Source: Tetragonia tetragonoides (taxonomy: Eukaryota > Streptophyta > Magnoliopsida > Caryophyllales > Aizoaceae). From it: 64,000 nucleotides of DNA. The DNA is taken from assembly GCA_038025085.1 (NCBI GenBank), contig CM076154.1, positions 32,480,501 to 32,544,500 of the forward strand, in the 5' to 3' direction. The position numbers and the translations under genes were made by a program. The notes beneath the pieces are model-generated. The model did no database searches. It saw only the letters and a program-made list of their open reading frames with translations, and was not told where the DNA came from. Shown here in pieces: positions 36,590 to 47,738 of the stretch; positions within the stretch are counted from its first letter, which is position 1; every line of letters begins with the position of its first letter.

Positions 36590-37725
36590 CCTCACTATTG
36601 GGGGTACGAAATTCCGGCACTCACACATGTTTTTGGTGTTCCGGCCCGTATATTGGCATCGCGTAAAACCGCCCTTACAGTCCTATCAGGGACCCAATAA
36701 CCGACCCTAGGTGCCTCCCATGTCCCTTATGGGTCTCCCGTGCGATATGGAGCGAAAATATTAACGTCGAAAAGTTTGCGCCCGGAGGCCCAAAACACGT
36801 CCCCTAGAGCATTCCCGGGGCCCGGTTGCCGTTTTCGCCCGAATGTTTTTTCGGGGGCTCTATAATGGTCCTAGGGGACCCCCGGTGCCCCGGGATGGTC
36901 ACATTCATCCCTGAACTCCAATATCACAGATGTCGCCAATTTTCGAGCCCTAACATTGGCATCGCGTAAAACCGCCCTTACAAGCCTATCAGAGACCCAA
37001 TAACCAATCCTAGGGGCGTCCCATGTCCCCTAGGGGTCTCCCGTGCGATATGGGGCGAAATAATTAACGTCGAAAAGTTTGCGTCCGGAGGCCCAACACA
37101 CGTCCCCTAGAGCATTCTCGGGGCCCGGTTGCCGTTTTCGCCCAAAAACTTTTCGGGGGCGCTATTATGGCCCTAGGGGACCCCCGGTGCCCCGGGAGGG
37201 TCACCTTGATTCCTGAACTCAGATATCACCCACGTCACCCATTTTCAGGCCCTAACATTGGCATCGCGTAAAATCACCCTTACAAGCCTCTCAGGGACCC
37301 AATAACCGACCCTAGGGGTCTCCCATGTCCCCTAGGGATCTTCCGAGCGATATGGGGCGAAAATATTAACGTCGAAAAGTTTGCGCCCGAAGGCCCAAAA
37401 CACGCCCTCTAGAGCATTCCCGGGGCCCGTTGCCGTTTTCGCACGAAATTTTTTCGGGGGCTCTATCATGGTCCTAAGGGACCCCTGGTGCCCCAGGAGG
37501 GTCACCTTCATCCCGGAACTCCGATATCACACATGTCGCCGGTTTTCGGGCCCTAACATTGGCATCGCGTAAAACCGCCCTTACACGCCTATCAGGGACC
37601 CAATAACCGAACTTAGGGGCCTCCCATGTCCCCTATGGGTCTCCCGTGCGATATAGGGCAAAAATAATAACGTCGAAAAGTTTGCGTCCGGAGGGCCAGA
37701 AAACGTCCCCTAGAGCATTCCCGAG
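36590..37725. repeat. GC-rich satellite, about 302-bp monomer
   Basis: The word GGCATCGCGTAAAA recurs at 36655, 36958, 37260 and 37561 (steps 303, 302 and 301). Each monomer holds GTCTCCCGTGCGATAT, ACGTCGAAAAGTTTGCG, GAGCATTCCCGGGGCC and GGACCCCCGGTGCCCC. The last monomer breaks off near 37,725. Partial copies of the monomer reappear at 45,243-45,345 and 61,858-61,960. GC content is far above the neighbourhood. Family unknown to me. Confidence 0.85.
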
Positions 37726-38175
37726 GCATGGGTGCTCATTGGGCCCGGTCATGGTGTTGCGTCGTTGGGACAATGGTGCTGCAACGCATGGGTCACGGTA
37801 CTGCATGGTGCTGCAACGCATGGGTCATGGTGCTGCATAGTGCTGCAACGCATGGGTCATGGTGCAGCATAGTGCTGCAACGCATAGGTCATGGTGTTGC
37901 ATAGTGCTGCAACGCATGGGCCATGGTGCTGCGTCGTGGGACATGGGTGATGCAACGCCATGGGTCATGGTGCTGCGTCATGGGTCATGGTGCTGCGTCA
38001 TGGGACATGGGTCATGGGACAAGGTAGTGCTGCGTCCTGGGACATGGTTCATGGGACAAGGTGCTGCGTCATGGAACATGGGTTCATGCGACATGGTGCT
38101 GCGTCATGGGGCATGGGTCATGGGACAAGGTGCTGTAGCGCGCGCGCGAAGGCGGGTGGTTGCTCGTACGACGGG
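37726..38175. repeat. 32-bp minisatellite and derived GC-rich block
   Basis: GCAACGCATGGGTCATGGTG-type units step by 32 bp (37781, 37813, 37845, 37877, 37909). They then degenerate into GCGTCATGGGACATGGGTCA units and end in GCGCGCGCG and GTACGACGGG. Open frames through it are repeat artefacts. Related blocks: 45,346-45,660 and 61,961-62,275. Confidence 0.85.
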
Positions 38176-39909
38176 TGATTCCTTTTTGTATTGTAATATT
38201 ATTGCATTACATTAATGGAATGACTTTATTTTATATATTATCAACGTCATAAATTGGTGTGACTGACGTATCTTCTAGGGCCTTGTTTGATAACTAGCGG
38301 ATTATATCAAAATTAGCGGATTGGGGGAACTTTATTGGATTTGATTAGAAAATCTGCTAATTTAACATGTTTGGTTAAATAGCGGATTCGATTAGCGGAT
38401 TTGGTTGAAACCGCTAATTTCCAATCCGCTAAAAAAATAGTTTTATCAAGTTAGCGGATTTTAATTGTTAAAGAAAGGACATATTCATCCACATTTATAT
38501 AAATCAGCTAATTTACCAAACACATTTATACAAATCAGCTAATACAATCCTTAGGTCAAATCCACTAATACAATCCTCTAGTCAACTCTGTTACTTGCCA
38601 GATAAGACCTATGTATGTGCTTGTAATAACTTGTGTTCTCTCCGCTCGGGATTTCGACCTATCCATGACTGATTTGTATATCACAAAAATTTGAAGCAAA
38701 GGTGTTGTGGCACCATTTTAAATTCATAGAACTTAGATAATACTTGCATTCACTCAACTTAACTATTTTCGATTCGGAGGGGGATGGTACCTGGTCCTGA
38801 ACCTTTCAATTACAAGTCTGGGTCAATTTTAAGGAACTGATCTAACCGGGCCAATAACAATGCTAGGTTTCAATTTTAAGGAACTGATCTTTTCAATTTC
38901 GAGACCAAATCTCAAGATTTCTTGTGCTCACCCCTCATACAGCTATATATATTGCCAAACATATAAGCCCAAATAGACTAGATCTTTGGTTATGAATAGA
39001 CCTATAACAACCTCCTTTACGACTAAACAATAACAACACTACCAAATATAAACACGACCACACGATGACTGTACTTTAATAATTTGCGAGTGCTAATCAT
39101 TGACGATAGATTCAGAGTGCTAATTGATCATAGATTTATATTAGTGTTTATTTATTGTTTTGGCGATAGTACATTAGTACTGTCCTTATTTATTTGCACA
39201 CCTTGAACACAAAATATGGGGTATGCTTTGTTTTTCTTAGAATTAAGATAGGGAACGAAACGTACCTTGACCTTGCATTGCTCAAGAGATGATAATGCTG
39301 AACCACTCACATCAACCACTTATTGATCACTATTCCGATAATTAATAACGAAAAAAACCCTTCACAAATCACACTAATGTTCAACTTTACCGTAAACCAT
39401 TGACGTCGTCTTCTTAATTAGCTACTGCTGCCGTTGCTTATTTCTCTTCTTCTTTCTTTTTTACACATTCTTCTTCCAGGAATAGTTACATACATATAAA
39501 TTCTGTGGTCTAGTCTTATCAAGCAGTTCAACTGCTCTTTTAGATACATTCATGTGCTTGGATTATAGATAAATGCATCTAAAGCCCAAATTAAATGGTG
39601 TCATCTGTGGACTAAAAAAAATTTGTTCAAAAGAAAATTAGGCCTATCTTGGTTTGTGATGATGATTTTATTTTTTTCTTGTACCACTTTTGTTTTCCTT
39701 TTATTGATGTCTTTTAGTAGAATGAATTATGAGTGTATGAAATTAGGTGCTTGATATACTGATACAGTGATACTCCGTGGCCTGCTACAGTGGTTTCTAA
39801 AGTATTCAAGACGACTTTTAAGGAATTTCTTCATTGACAAATGACAATCGTGCATATCGTTTTTTTTTTTTTTAATCCACGGTCGATCACAGTAATTATT
39901 ACCTGCACT
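38176..39909. other. Non-coding DNA upstream of GLP5
   Basis: No gene seen. From about 38,276 to 38,620 there is a GCGGATT/AATCCGC-repeat element beginning GGGCCTTGTTTGATAAC and ending near CAGATAAGACC, possibly a MITE with poor termini. The conserved palindrome GCAGTTCAACTGC lies at 39523-39535, about 1.9 kb upstream of the GLP5 start. Confidence 0.45.
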
Positions 39910-40264
39910 TAGGGGTGTAAACGAGCCGAGTCAAGTCGAGTATTTCTGTGTTCGTGCTCGGCTCATTTATTAAACGAGCATCATATTGGTACTTATACTC
40001 GGCTTGTTTCTTATCGAGCTAGTTTTAAACAAGGTTTGACCGAGTTTTGACCGAGTCGTTCACGAGCTGCTCGCGAGCAGACTAATTTTAAAGGCAATAT
40101 CAACCATGAAAATATTAAACGAGCTGAGTTGAGGATTGCTCGTGCTCGGCTCATATAATAAACGAGCCTTGAATTGGTGCTCGTGCTCGGCACGTTATTA
40201 TTGAACGAGTTTTGACTGAGTATGTTTACGAGCTCGCGAGTGCATCGGCTCGTTTGCACCCCTA
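39910..40264. mobile_element. hAT-like MITE, complete (355 bp)
   Basis: TAGGGGTGTAAACGAGCCGA at the left and TCGGCTCGTTTGCACCCCTA at the right are inverted repeats of about 20 bp with one mismatch. The interior alternates CTCG/CGAG words. No clear 8-bp target duplication. It is the intact form of the truncated copy at 20,578-20,859. Confidence 0.8.
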
Positions 40265-40537
40265 CGCTGCGCTGACTTATAGGCACCTTAAAAATGTGGA
40301 ACAGGTAGTCAAGGGATTTAAGGCTGCTCCATATCATATACGAGATCCAAACTCTCGACCTTGACTAAAAATAGATGAGTGGTGAGCCCCTACCACTCAA
40401 CCACATTCTGTTCCCCCTGAGTATTTGATATTTTTGTTCCATGCAAATTGCTTAAAAGTGAGACACAAAAAACATGGAGCCTCAAATAACATTCTAAGAA
40501 CAAAACCACTACAAAATTTCACCACCAAAAAAAAGAG

Positions 40538-40777
40538 CACTAGAAAAACTGCGATGGCTACAGATCCGACTATAATATTATGCTCAGCGGCAGAATTAAA
40601 TGCTAGTTGCGGATTATATTAATTCCGTGGTTAAATTTGCCAGCGTCGAGGAAAATGGCTACTGACTAAATACGCTATTGACTCTGCCGCCGACCCATTT
40701 TAGCTGCGGTTTTGGCCTAGCTAATAACAACGGTGTTTTTCCGCAACTACTTTTCATTTTTTTTTTTTTTTGTAGTG
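40538..40777. mobile_element. Short CACTA-type element, copy in duplication A'
   Basis: CACTAGAAAAACTGC at the left, TTTTTTTTTTTGTAGTG at the right; inverted copy of 20,069-20,304. The length differs by a few T residues. Confidence 0.5.
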
Positions 40778-41303
40778 CTTATGTAAGTCATTTTGATACC
40801 CATTCATTGAGAACTTCAAAATTGATTGGCGTAAGACGTACTTCCTCCCCTACTCCCCTACCTTGACAAGAATGTCTGAGAGAGAGAGGATATACCGAGG
40901 CAGACTGGCGAATACTGAACGCATCAACCAATTAACTATCTATATGATCTCATAGTCATACAACATATCTAACTACTATATTTAACTTGGTGGGAAAGTT
41001 CCTCAAATGACACCGCATATTTGTAAAAATGGGCCATGAGAAATAGTCGAGAATATTCAAGGAATTACTTACGGTAAGATCGTCTCATACAAGTTTTTGT
41101 GTAATAGCATAAATTATATGTTTAAAATAGGCAATCAACCTCAAGATCAAGTCAAGATATACGACCATTCAATATCAAGTAATTGGAGACCGGGTATTAT
41201 TGTATCCCAACTAACCATCACAATATTCAAAAGAGAAACTAATTAATAAAATGATTAGGTAACCTTCAACCAATTATAATTTGGATCAGCTTAGTATCGT
41301 CTA

Positions 41304-41313
41304 CTATAAATAG
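41304..41313 (+). promoter_or_regulatory. TATA box of GLP5
   Basis: CTATAAATAG, 107 bp upstream of the GLP5 ATG. Identical to the GLP2 promoter box. Confidence 0.7.
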
Positions 41314-41419
41314 GTTCTTTCGCCATGCCATCGATATATCATCACAACTAAATCACAACCATCTCCATTCCTTATTAGAAGCACACATTTTTTTTAACTA
41401 CGTACGGCTATTGCCATCA

Positions 41420-42227
41420 ATGTCGCCTCACACTGTCCTTGCCTGTTTTGGTCTTCTGGCCATTGCTTGTTACGTAGCCAATGCTACCGATCCCAATCAA
41501 GTCCAAGATTTCTGTGTCGCGGTGAATGACCCTAAGAGCGGTGGTAATATTCTTAGTTCTATGCTTCTGTTTACAAATAATACTCCCTTCGTCTTATAAT
41601 ATTGGCTCCTTTTTCGTCTTTTCTTTTTCCTTCCGATTTATAACCTTTTTATTTGATTATTTGTCGCATGCAGTGTTTGTGAACGGGCTATTCTGCAAGA
41701 ATATGATGGATGCCAAAGCAGAGGATTTCTTTTTCGATGGGCTAGACATGGCAGGAGACACCAAAACACCTAAGGTAGGATCCAATGTGACCCTAGTGAG
41801 TGCAGCTAACTTACCCGGCCTCAACACCCTTGGGATATCCGTGGCCAGAATCGACTTTGCACCACACGGTGGCCTCAATCCTCCCCATACACACCCCCGA
41901 GCAACTGAGGTCCTTACTGTTCTCGAGGGAACCCTCTATGTCGGTTTTGTAACTTCCAACCTACCAAACAACGCCGGAAACAAGCTCTTTACTAAAATTC
42001 TTAAGAAGGGAGACGTCTTCGTGTTCCCTCAAGGGCTAATTCATTTCCAATTCAATGTTGATAAATACCCAGCAGTCGCCATGGCTGCATTGAGTAGTCA
42101 GAATCCCGGTGTCATCACCATTGCTAATGCTGTGTTCGGAGCCGAGCCACCTATCTCGGTTGATGTTCTCAGCAAGGCCTTCCAACTCGATGACAAGGTC
42201 GTCAAGTATCTTCAGGGGCGCTTCTAA
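41420..42227 (+). CDS. Germin-like protein GLP5 (inverted duplicate of GLP2)
   Basis: Exons 41420-41543 and 41674-42227 with a 130-bp intron, 225 aa; the predicted protein is the same as GLP2. All germin features are present (signal peptide, C32/C49, [20 protein letters not shown]). It lies on the plus strand, opposite to the rest of the array, inside the CACTA-bounded block, with about 1.5 kb of GLP2-type promoter sequence in front. It should be expressible if that promoter suffices. Confidence 0.95.
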
Positions 42228-42679
42228 TAAGTGAGCCCTATTGAATCAAGGATTTGACGCAATATACCAATATGTAATATTTTATCAGTTGTGCTTTAAG
42301 CATAGTGTGGCTTTATTTGTTACGTAATTTGTAATAATAACCCAAATGATATCCGCTTGGGTTAAAATTCATAGATCTTATACAAAATGTTCTACACATA
42401 CATACATACATACATGTATTGGTTTAATAAAATAAGTGCGGTGTTAATGTGTTATATATGTATGAAGCCTTAGTTGTTAACTTATCCAGCATTATTGCCT
42501 TCTTGGTCCCTTTATTACATATAACAACTAACTTATCGTAGGTGGGCAAGTTTCTGATCTTCCTTTACTAATCAAATAAAAAAGAAGTCAATTCCATGGC
42601 GATATATAATTTAGTTGCTCACAGCACCTGGCCTCTAAAGTCTAAATGAAATAATGAAATTTTAACCTAATTAATTAAT

Positions 42680-44806
42680 GGGATATTACACGTTGTATCT
42701 CTGTGGTTTGGCAAAATTCCTGCTGCATCCGTATTTTAAGTTTCCTGTATGTCGTACCCCTTTATTTGAATGAAAATGTCCAGCGTATACATATATGCAA
42801 CGTCCGTTAAGTATCCGTCAATTGTGCCAAGATAGATTACTGAAATGCCCTCCCATTAGACCCATGGCGCCATAACTCTCACTTGGCTGACACATAACCC
42901 CCTCTTCATTATTTTTCTCCACTTCCCTGGTTCAAAAACAAAAACCATCGCACTTCCAAAACCTTCCCAAAACCTTGCAAAAACCCTACTCTTTGAGGTT
43001 GAAGAAGAAGCATAATTTTGGGTGAGAGGAACAAAAGACATTAATTTGGAGCGTGAAAGGTATGAAATCTCCCTCCTTTATCTATTTCATCATCTTTTTT
43101 TTCTCTATTTTCCATAATTTTCGTATTTTATTTGGTTGGAATAGTAGTGGGTTTGATGGATGATGTGAAATTGGATGTTTGTTTTGCTATTTCGTGGTGT
43201 TTAATTAATGGGTAGTGTTTTTGTTTTGATTTTCACAATTGTTTTCTTCGTTCATGGAGGACAACTAAATTAGGGTTTAATGTTTGGCTTTTATTTAGAC
43301 AAATTATTTCTGTTTGCTTTATTATTAGGATATTGTGATGCATGTAGGTATAATTATTGTGGAAATTTATATGTCTTCAGTTTGCATTGATTAAAATCCT
43401 ATTTTATTTTTTATTTAGGGTTTGTTACTTTTTTTTTTTTTTTGAATTAGTTTGCTGGTTTGATTTTGTGTAAGCAGAATGACAGAGTCGTATTGGTTGC
43501 AGTTCCATTACAATAATAAAGCTTTTGACTACTATGTGGATGATGTAGATAAGACTAATTTCATGGATTTAGTAATGGACCTTGATGAAAAGGCTCTAAA
43601 ACAGGATGTCTTACTCTCCCTTATGTACAACCTATGGTTCAAACATAGAGGGATAAATAGTAAGATTGATGTTAATGATGATGGGGGCTTGATGAAAATG
43701 TGGGCTATGTATAAAAGGATAGACACCATAGATGTATGGTTAGAGGCCACTGATGACCCATCCCCTGTATTTTGTGCTGCCATGAAATTGAGAGATATGC
43801 AAAGAAGAAGTAAGGAGATGAGAGAAAGGGAAAAAGAGGAGGAAAGGAAGAGAGAAGAGGAAAAAAGAGTGAGAGAGCAACAAGAACAATTTGAAAGAGA
43901 AGAGAGGGAGAGAGCTGAGAGAGAAGAACAAGAACAAAGGGATATTGACATAGAGGATGAAGTTCCACTAAACAGTTTTTTGTTTCAACCTGAACCAGTT
44001 AAGGTCCAAGTTCCTGTATTGGATGTTGATTGTGGTACCAAAACTTATGTTGACTTAGAAGATGTTAATTCATCCCCTTCTACACCTCCATTTGAACCTG
44101 AGAATCCTTATAGTCCTCCCCCATCTCAACCTGAGAAACCTTCTACACCTCCATTTGAACCTGAGAATCCTTCCAGTCCTCCCCCATTTCAACCTGAGAA
44201 ACCTTCACCTAGATGTAAAATAACAGCAAGAAAAAGAGTGAGAACACCAAAAAAAAAAGCAACCCAATGCAGCTGCTCACAGTGAACCAGTAGAACCTGC
44301 TGGACACACTGAACCAACAGAACATGTTGAACACACTGAACCAACAGAACCTGATGAGCCTACTATACATGCTGGACCAACACAACCTCAAACAACAGAA
44401 CCTGCTGCCCACACAGAAAGTCAACCAAGTACTGATGCTACAGAATTTACAATGCCCATATCAAGGAAACCTGAAAGAAAGTTGTCAAAGTCCACTGCTA
44501 GAATGAAAGGTGTTTATGTGCCCAAAGAAAAGGGAAAAGAGAAGGTTGAGGAAAGTAGTGAGGGTAGACCAAAAAGAAATGTCAAGAAGATGCCTCCATT
44601 AGGAGAGGAAAGCAATGAGGATAGTGATAATGACGACAGTTTGGATGAGGACTTTAATGAGGATGCTGAGGTGAGAAGTGAGAGTGAAGATTATGATGAT
44701 TTGCATAATGAACAACCTCAGGAAAAGATGAAGAGTGTAGCTGCTACATTTGAGGATGATTTAGACAGAGGAGACCCCAAATACATGGACAGACTGTACA
44801 TAAATG
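42680..44806 (+). mobile_element. Half MULE (right TIR plus transposase N-terminal half)
   Basis: Begins at the MULE terminus GGGATATTACACGTTGTA (the right end of the 11.26-18.17 kb element, inverted). It includes the transposase 5' region and ends at 44806 within the codons for LYIN. The other TIR and the catalytic domain are absent, so it cannot move by itself. Confidence 0.9.
43479..44806 (+). pseudogene. MULE transposase N-terminal fragment
   Basis: Frame 43479-44285 encodes the 268-aa N-terminal region (MTESYWLQFHYNNKAFDYY, then an E/R-rich coiled stretch and FEPENP/QPEKP repeats) with one Asn/Asp difference from the copy at 17,366-16,560. After a ten-A run the reading continues in another frame (EPVEPAGHTEPTE, then MPISRKPERKL and an acidic region). 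It stops being MULE at 44806. No DDE, SWIM or zinc-knuckle region. Confidence 0.85.
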
Positions 44807-45242
44807 ATATCCGCTTGGGTTAATCGCAGTGTTTTGTTCAGTTTGGTGGTGTTCATCGTATTAGTGGTGTTGAATTCAATTGAATTCAGTTCAGTTCGGT
44901 TCAGCTCTAGAGAACGAACCCCAGCGAAATTAACGCTTTCATATTTATATTATTATCTATTAGTAATATCCTATTATATTTTTATACTGCTCTAATAGAT
45001 CATAGACAATGACAAGAAAGATTACCAGTGATGAACACAAAATTTACAATTATTTATTTTTAACTTAGGTTCTGTTTGATTCAATTTAATTTCACTTAAA
45101 TTCAGTTCAATTCAATCCAGTTCAGTTCATGTGTAACTTTATCACTCATATGACTTTTTATTCCATAATAATTTCATGATGATAATTATGTCATCGGAAA
45201 GATCTCAAAGCATACTTTCAAATGAGTCTAATATTGACTATA
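44807..45242. other. Junction and GLP-spacer fragment
   Basis: It begins with 17 nt of GLP 3'-flank sequence (ATATCCGCTTGGGTTAA, shared with 42,349-42,365). Then comes a TTCAGTTCAG-type MITE remnant ending CTCTAGAGAACGAACCC, and a stretch paralogous to 46,020-46,195 (TGTAACTTTATCACTC, TCTAATATTGACTAT). No gene. Confidence 0.55.
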
Positions 45243-45660
45243 GGTCTCCCGTGCGATATAGGGCAAAAATATTAACATCGAAAAGTTTGCGTCCGGAGGG
45301 CCAGAAAACGTCCCCTAGAGCATTCCCGAGGCATGGGTGCTCACTGGGCCCGGTCATGGTGTTGCCTCGTTGGGACAATGGTTCTGCAACGCATGGGTCA
45401 TGGTGATGCAACGCATGGGTCACGGTACTGCATGGTGCTGCAACGCATGGGTCATGGTGCTGCATGGTGCTGCAACGCATGGGTCATGGTGCTGCATAGT
45501 GTTGCAACGCATGGTTCATGGGACAAGGTGTTGCGTCATGGAACATGGGTTCATGCGACATGGTGCTGCGTCATGGGGCATGGGTCATGGGACAAGGTGC
45601 TGCGTCATGGGACAAGGTGCTGTAGCGCGCGCGCGAAGGCAGGTGGTTGCTCGTACGACG
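45243..45660. repeat. Satellite monomer part plus minisatellite, second block
   Basis: A partial 302-bp satellite monomer (GTCTCCCGTGCGATAT onward) followed by the GCAACGCATGGGTCATGGTG minisatellite and GCGCGCGCG. It parallels 37,640-38,175 but continues past GTACGACGGG into the CACTA right arm. Confidence 0.8.
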
Positions 45661-45900
45661 GGTGGCTGCGAGTGTCGCGTGAGGGATGGGGTTTTTTGGG
45701 AAGATGGTGAGGTGAGGGGTTGGGGTCGCGAGGTATTGGGATATTTTGGGGGTTTAATTTTCTTTTTTCTTTTTTTTTTTAAATCAAATTAACTTGCGAC
45801 CTATCTAGTGACAGACACCACTGTCAGTCGCAGATCGGTTGCAGCTGAGATAGGCAGCCACCGTCTTCTGGTCGGTCGCATACATGCTTTTCTCTTAGTG

Positions 45901-46797
45901 ATGGAGAAGTCATCTTCTTGTCGCTACCTCCATTATTTCCATCAGCGTTATCCATGTCCATGACATTCATAGTCGTCGTATATATGATTTTGTGCACCAT
46001 ATGCTTCCCTCAAAACAAATAAGGCTTTGTTCTGCTCAACTTTGTTTCACTTAAATGTAGTTCAGTCCAGTTCAGTTCATGTATAACTTTATCACTCGTA
46101 TAACTTTTTATTCTGAAATTATTTCATGATAATAACTATGTCTCGAAAGATCTAAAATCATGCTTTCAAATGTGTCCAATATTGACTATGTTTGGACAAA
46201 TTTTAAATGGTCAACAGTCAAGTTTAAAAAATCAATTCAGTTCATTTTAGTTCAATTTAATTCAGATCAGTTTTAACCACGTGAATCAAACGGAGCTTTA
46301 TACTTTAATGTTAGTCGTCACTGCATATTATTTATTTTATTATTATTATTATGTGGGTTCACCTGATGTTGGTGTTAGGCAATATTAATAGTATGTTATA
46401 ATAATTGATGGCAAATGACATATTATTTAGTCATGACTAATATGTACAAATAACTCGTGTTTTGACTTAACTAAATTAATCAAGAACTCCGATTAGCCTA
46501 ATCAGTATCAGGGGTTTTGAGCATATGTAATAAAGTGACGACCAAGGCGATGCTGGATATAAGTTAACAACTGAAGAAGCTTCAAAGATAACACATTAAC
46601 ACTGCACTTATTTTATTAAACCAATAAATGTGTAGAACATTTTGTATAAGATTATTTATGAATTTTAACCCAAGAGGATATCCTTTGGTTATTACTTCAA
46701 ATTACGTAACAAAGCCACACTTTGCTTAAAGTACAACTCATCATAAGTATATATATTACGGTACTGCGTCAAATCCAATTGATTCAATAAGGATCAC
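45901..46797. other. Spacer between CACTA block and GLP6
   Basis: Resumes the GLP-unit spacer that was interrupted at 31,317; paralogous to about 8,262-8,600, then to the DNA before GLP 3' flanks. No gene. Confidence 0.55.
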
Positions 46798-47609
46798 TTA
46801 GAACCGGCCCTGAAGATACTTGACGATCTTGTCATCGAGTTGGAAGGCCTTGCTTAGAACATCAACCGAGATCGGGGGCTCAGCTCCAAACACAGCATTA
46901 GCAATGGTGATGACACCGGGATTCTGACTGCTCAATGCAGCCATGGCGACTGCTGGGTATTTATCAATATTGAACTGGAAATGAACTAACCCTTGAGGGA
47001 ACACAAACACGTCTCCTTTCTTAAGAACTTTAGTAAAGAGCTTGTTTCCGGCGTTGTTTGGTAGATTGGAGGTCACAAAACCGACATAGAGGGTTCCCTC
47101 GAGAACAATAAGGACCTCAGTTGCTCGGGGGTGGGTATGGGGAGGATTGAGACCACCGTGTGGTGCAAAGTCGATCCTTGCCACGGAAATCCCAAGGGTG
47201 TTGAGGCCTGGTAAGTTAGCTGCACTCACTAGGGTCACATTGGATCCTACCTTGTTGGTACTGGTGTCTCCTGCCATGTCTAGGCCGTCGAAAAAGAAAT
47301 CCTCTGCTTTGGCATCCATCATATTCTTGCAGAATAGCCCGTTCACAAACACTGCATGCAACAAGTAATCAAAATAGAAAGTTATAATTCAATCGAAATG
47401 AAAAAAACAAGACGAAAAAGGAGTCATTATTATGAGACGAAGGGAGTATTGTTTGTAAACAGAAGCATAGAACTAAGAATATTACCACCGCTATTAGGGT
47501 CATTCACCGCGACACAGAAATCTTGGACTTGATTGGGATCGGTAGCATTGGCTACATAACAAGCGGTAGCCAGAAGAACAAAACATGCAAGGATAATGCG
47601 AGGTGACAT
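46798..47609 (-). CDS. Germin-like protein GLP6
   Basis: Exons 47486-47609 and 46798-47351, 134-bp intron, 225 aa. The N-terminus is slightly different ([19 protein letters not shown]), still a good signal peptide. Box 1 PPHTHP-A-E is followed by VLIVLEG; box 2 is [17 protein letters not shown] and FNIDKYP group it with GLP4 and GLP7; the C-terminus is [12 protein letters not shown]. Intact gene in the original minus orientation of the array. GLP9 is its duplicate. Confidence 0.95.
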
Positions 47610-47730
47610 TATTGATCGAGATCTTTAGTCGTACTTAAAAATAAATCTGTTCTAATTAATCTGCTTAGATTTTCTAAGGATTGGAACAAGCTGCTTGTTT
47701 TTGATGATCAATTGCATGGGTTAAGAAGGA

Positions 47731-47738
47731 ATTTATAG
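47731..47738 (-). promoter_or_regulatory. TATA box of GLP6
   Basis: CTATAAAT on the minus strand, about 122 bp upstream of the ATG, in the conserved promoter block. Confidence 0.65.

Larger units (their letters stand above)
39983..44806. repeat. Segmental duplication A, inverted copy
   Basis: Inverted relative to 16,039-20,859. It carries GLP5, the short CACTA-type element (40,538-40,777) and the right half of the MULE. At the low end it diverges at the ATAT where copy 1 joins GLP3. At the high end it stops inside the transposase gene. Confidence 0.9.
31318..45900. mobile_element. CACTA-type composite, 14.6 kb, carrying organelle DNA and a GLP gene
   Basis: The left end CACTACAAGAAAACCAT and right end (inverted) CACTAAGAGAAAAGCAT agree at 14 of 17 positions. 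A 3-bp duplication ATG flanks it (31315-31317, 45901-45903). Removing it recreates GAGTATGGAGAAGTC, the sequence found uninterrupted at about 8,262 and 27,523. Subterminal repeats of GGTCGCA/GCGACC type occur at both ends (31,350-31,610 and 45,790-45,890), as in En/Spm elements. No CACTA transposase is visible. The cargo is organelle fragments, a 302-bp satellite, a minisatellite, GLP5 and half a MULE. How much was captured and how much inserted later cannot be told from here. Confidence 0.75.

Noticed and set aside
36655..37725. CRISPR-like array
   Set aside because: Monomers are contiguous 302-bp satellite units without spacers, in plant DNA.
37859..38215. 118-125-aa Cys/Met/Gly-rich frames over the minisatellite blocks
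   Set aside because: Periodic minisatellite DNA translated; no domain, and several frames are open at once.
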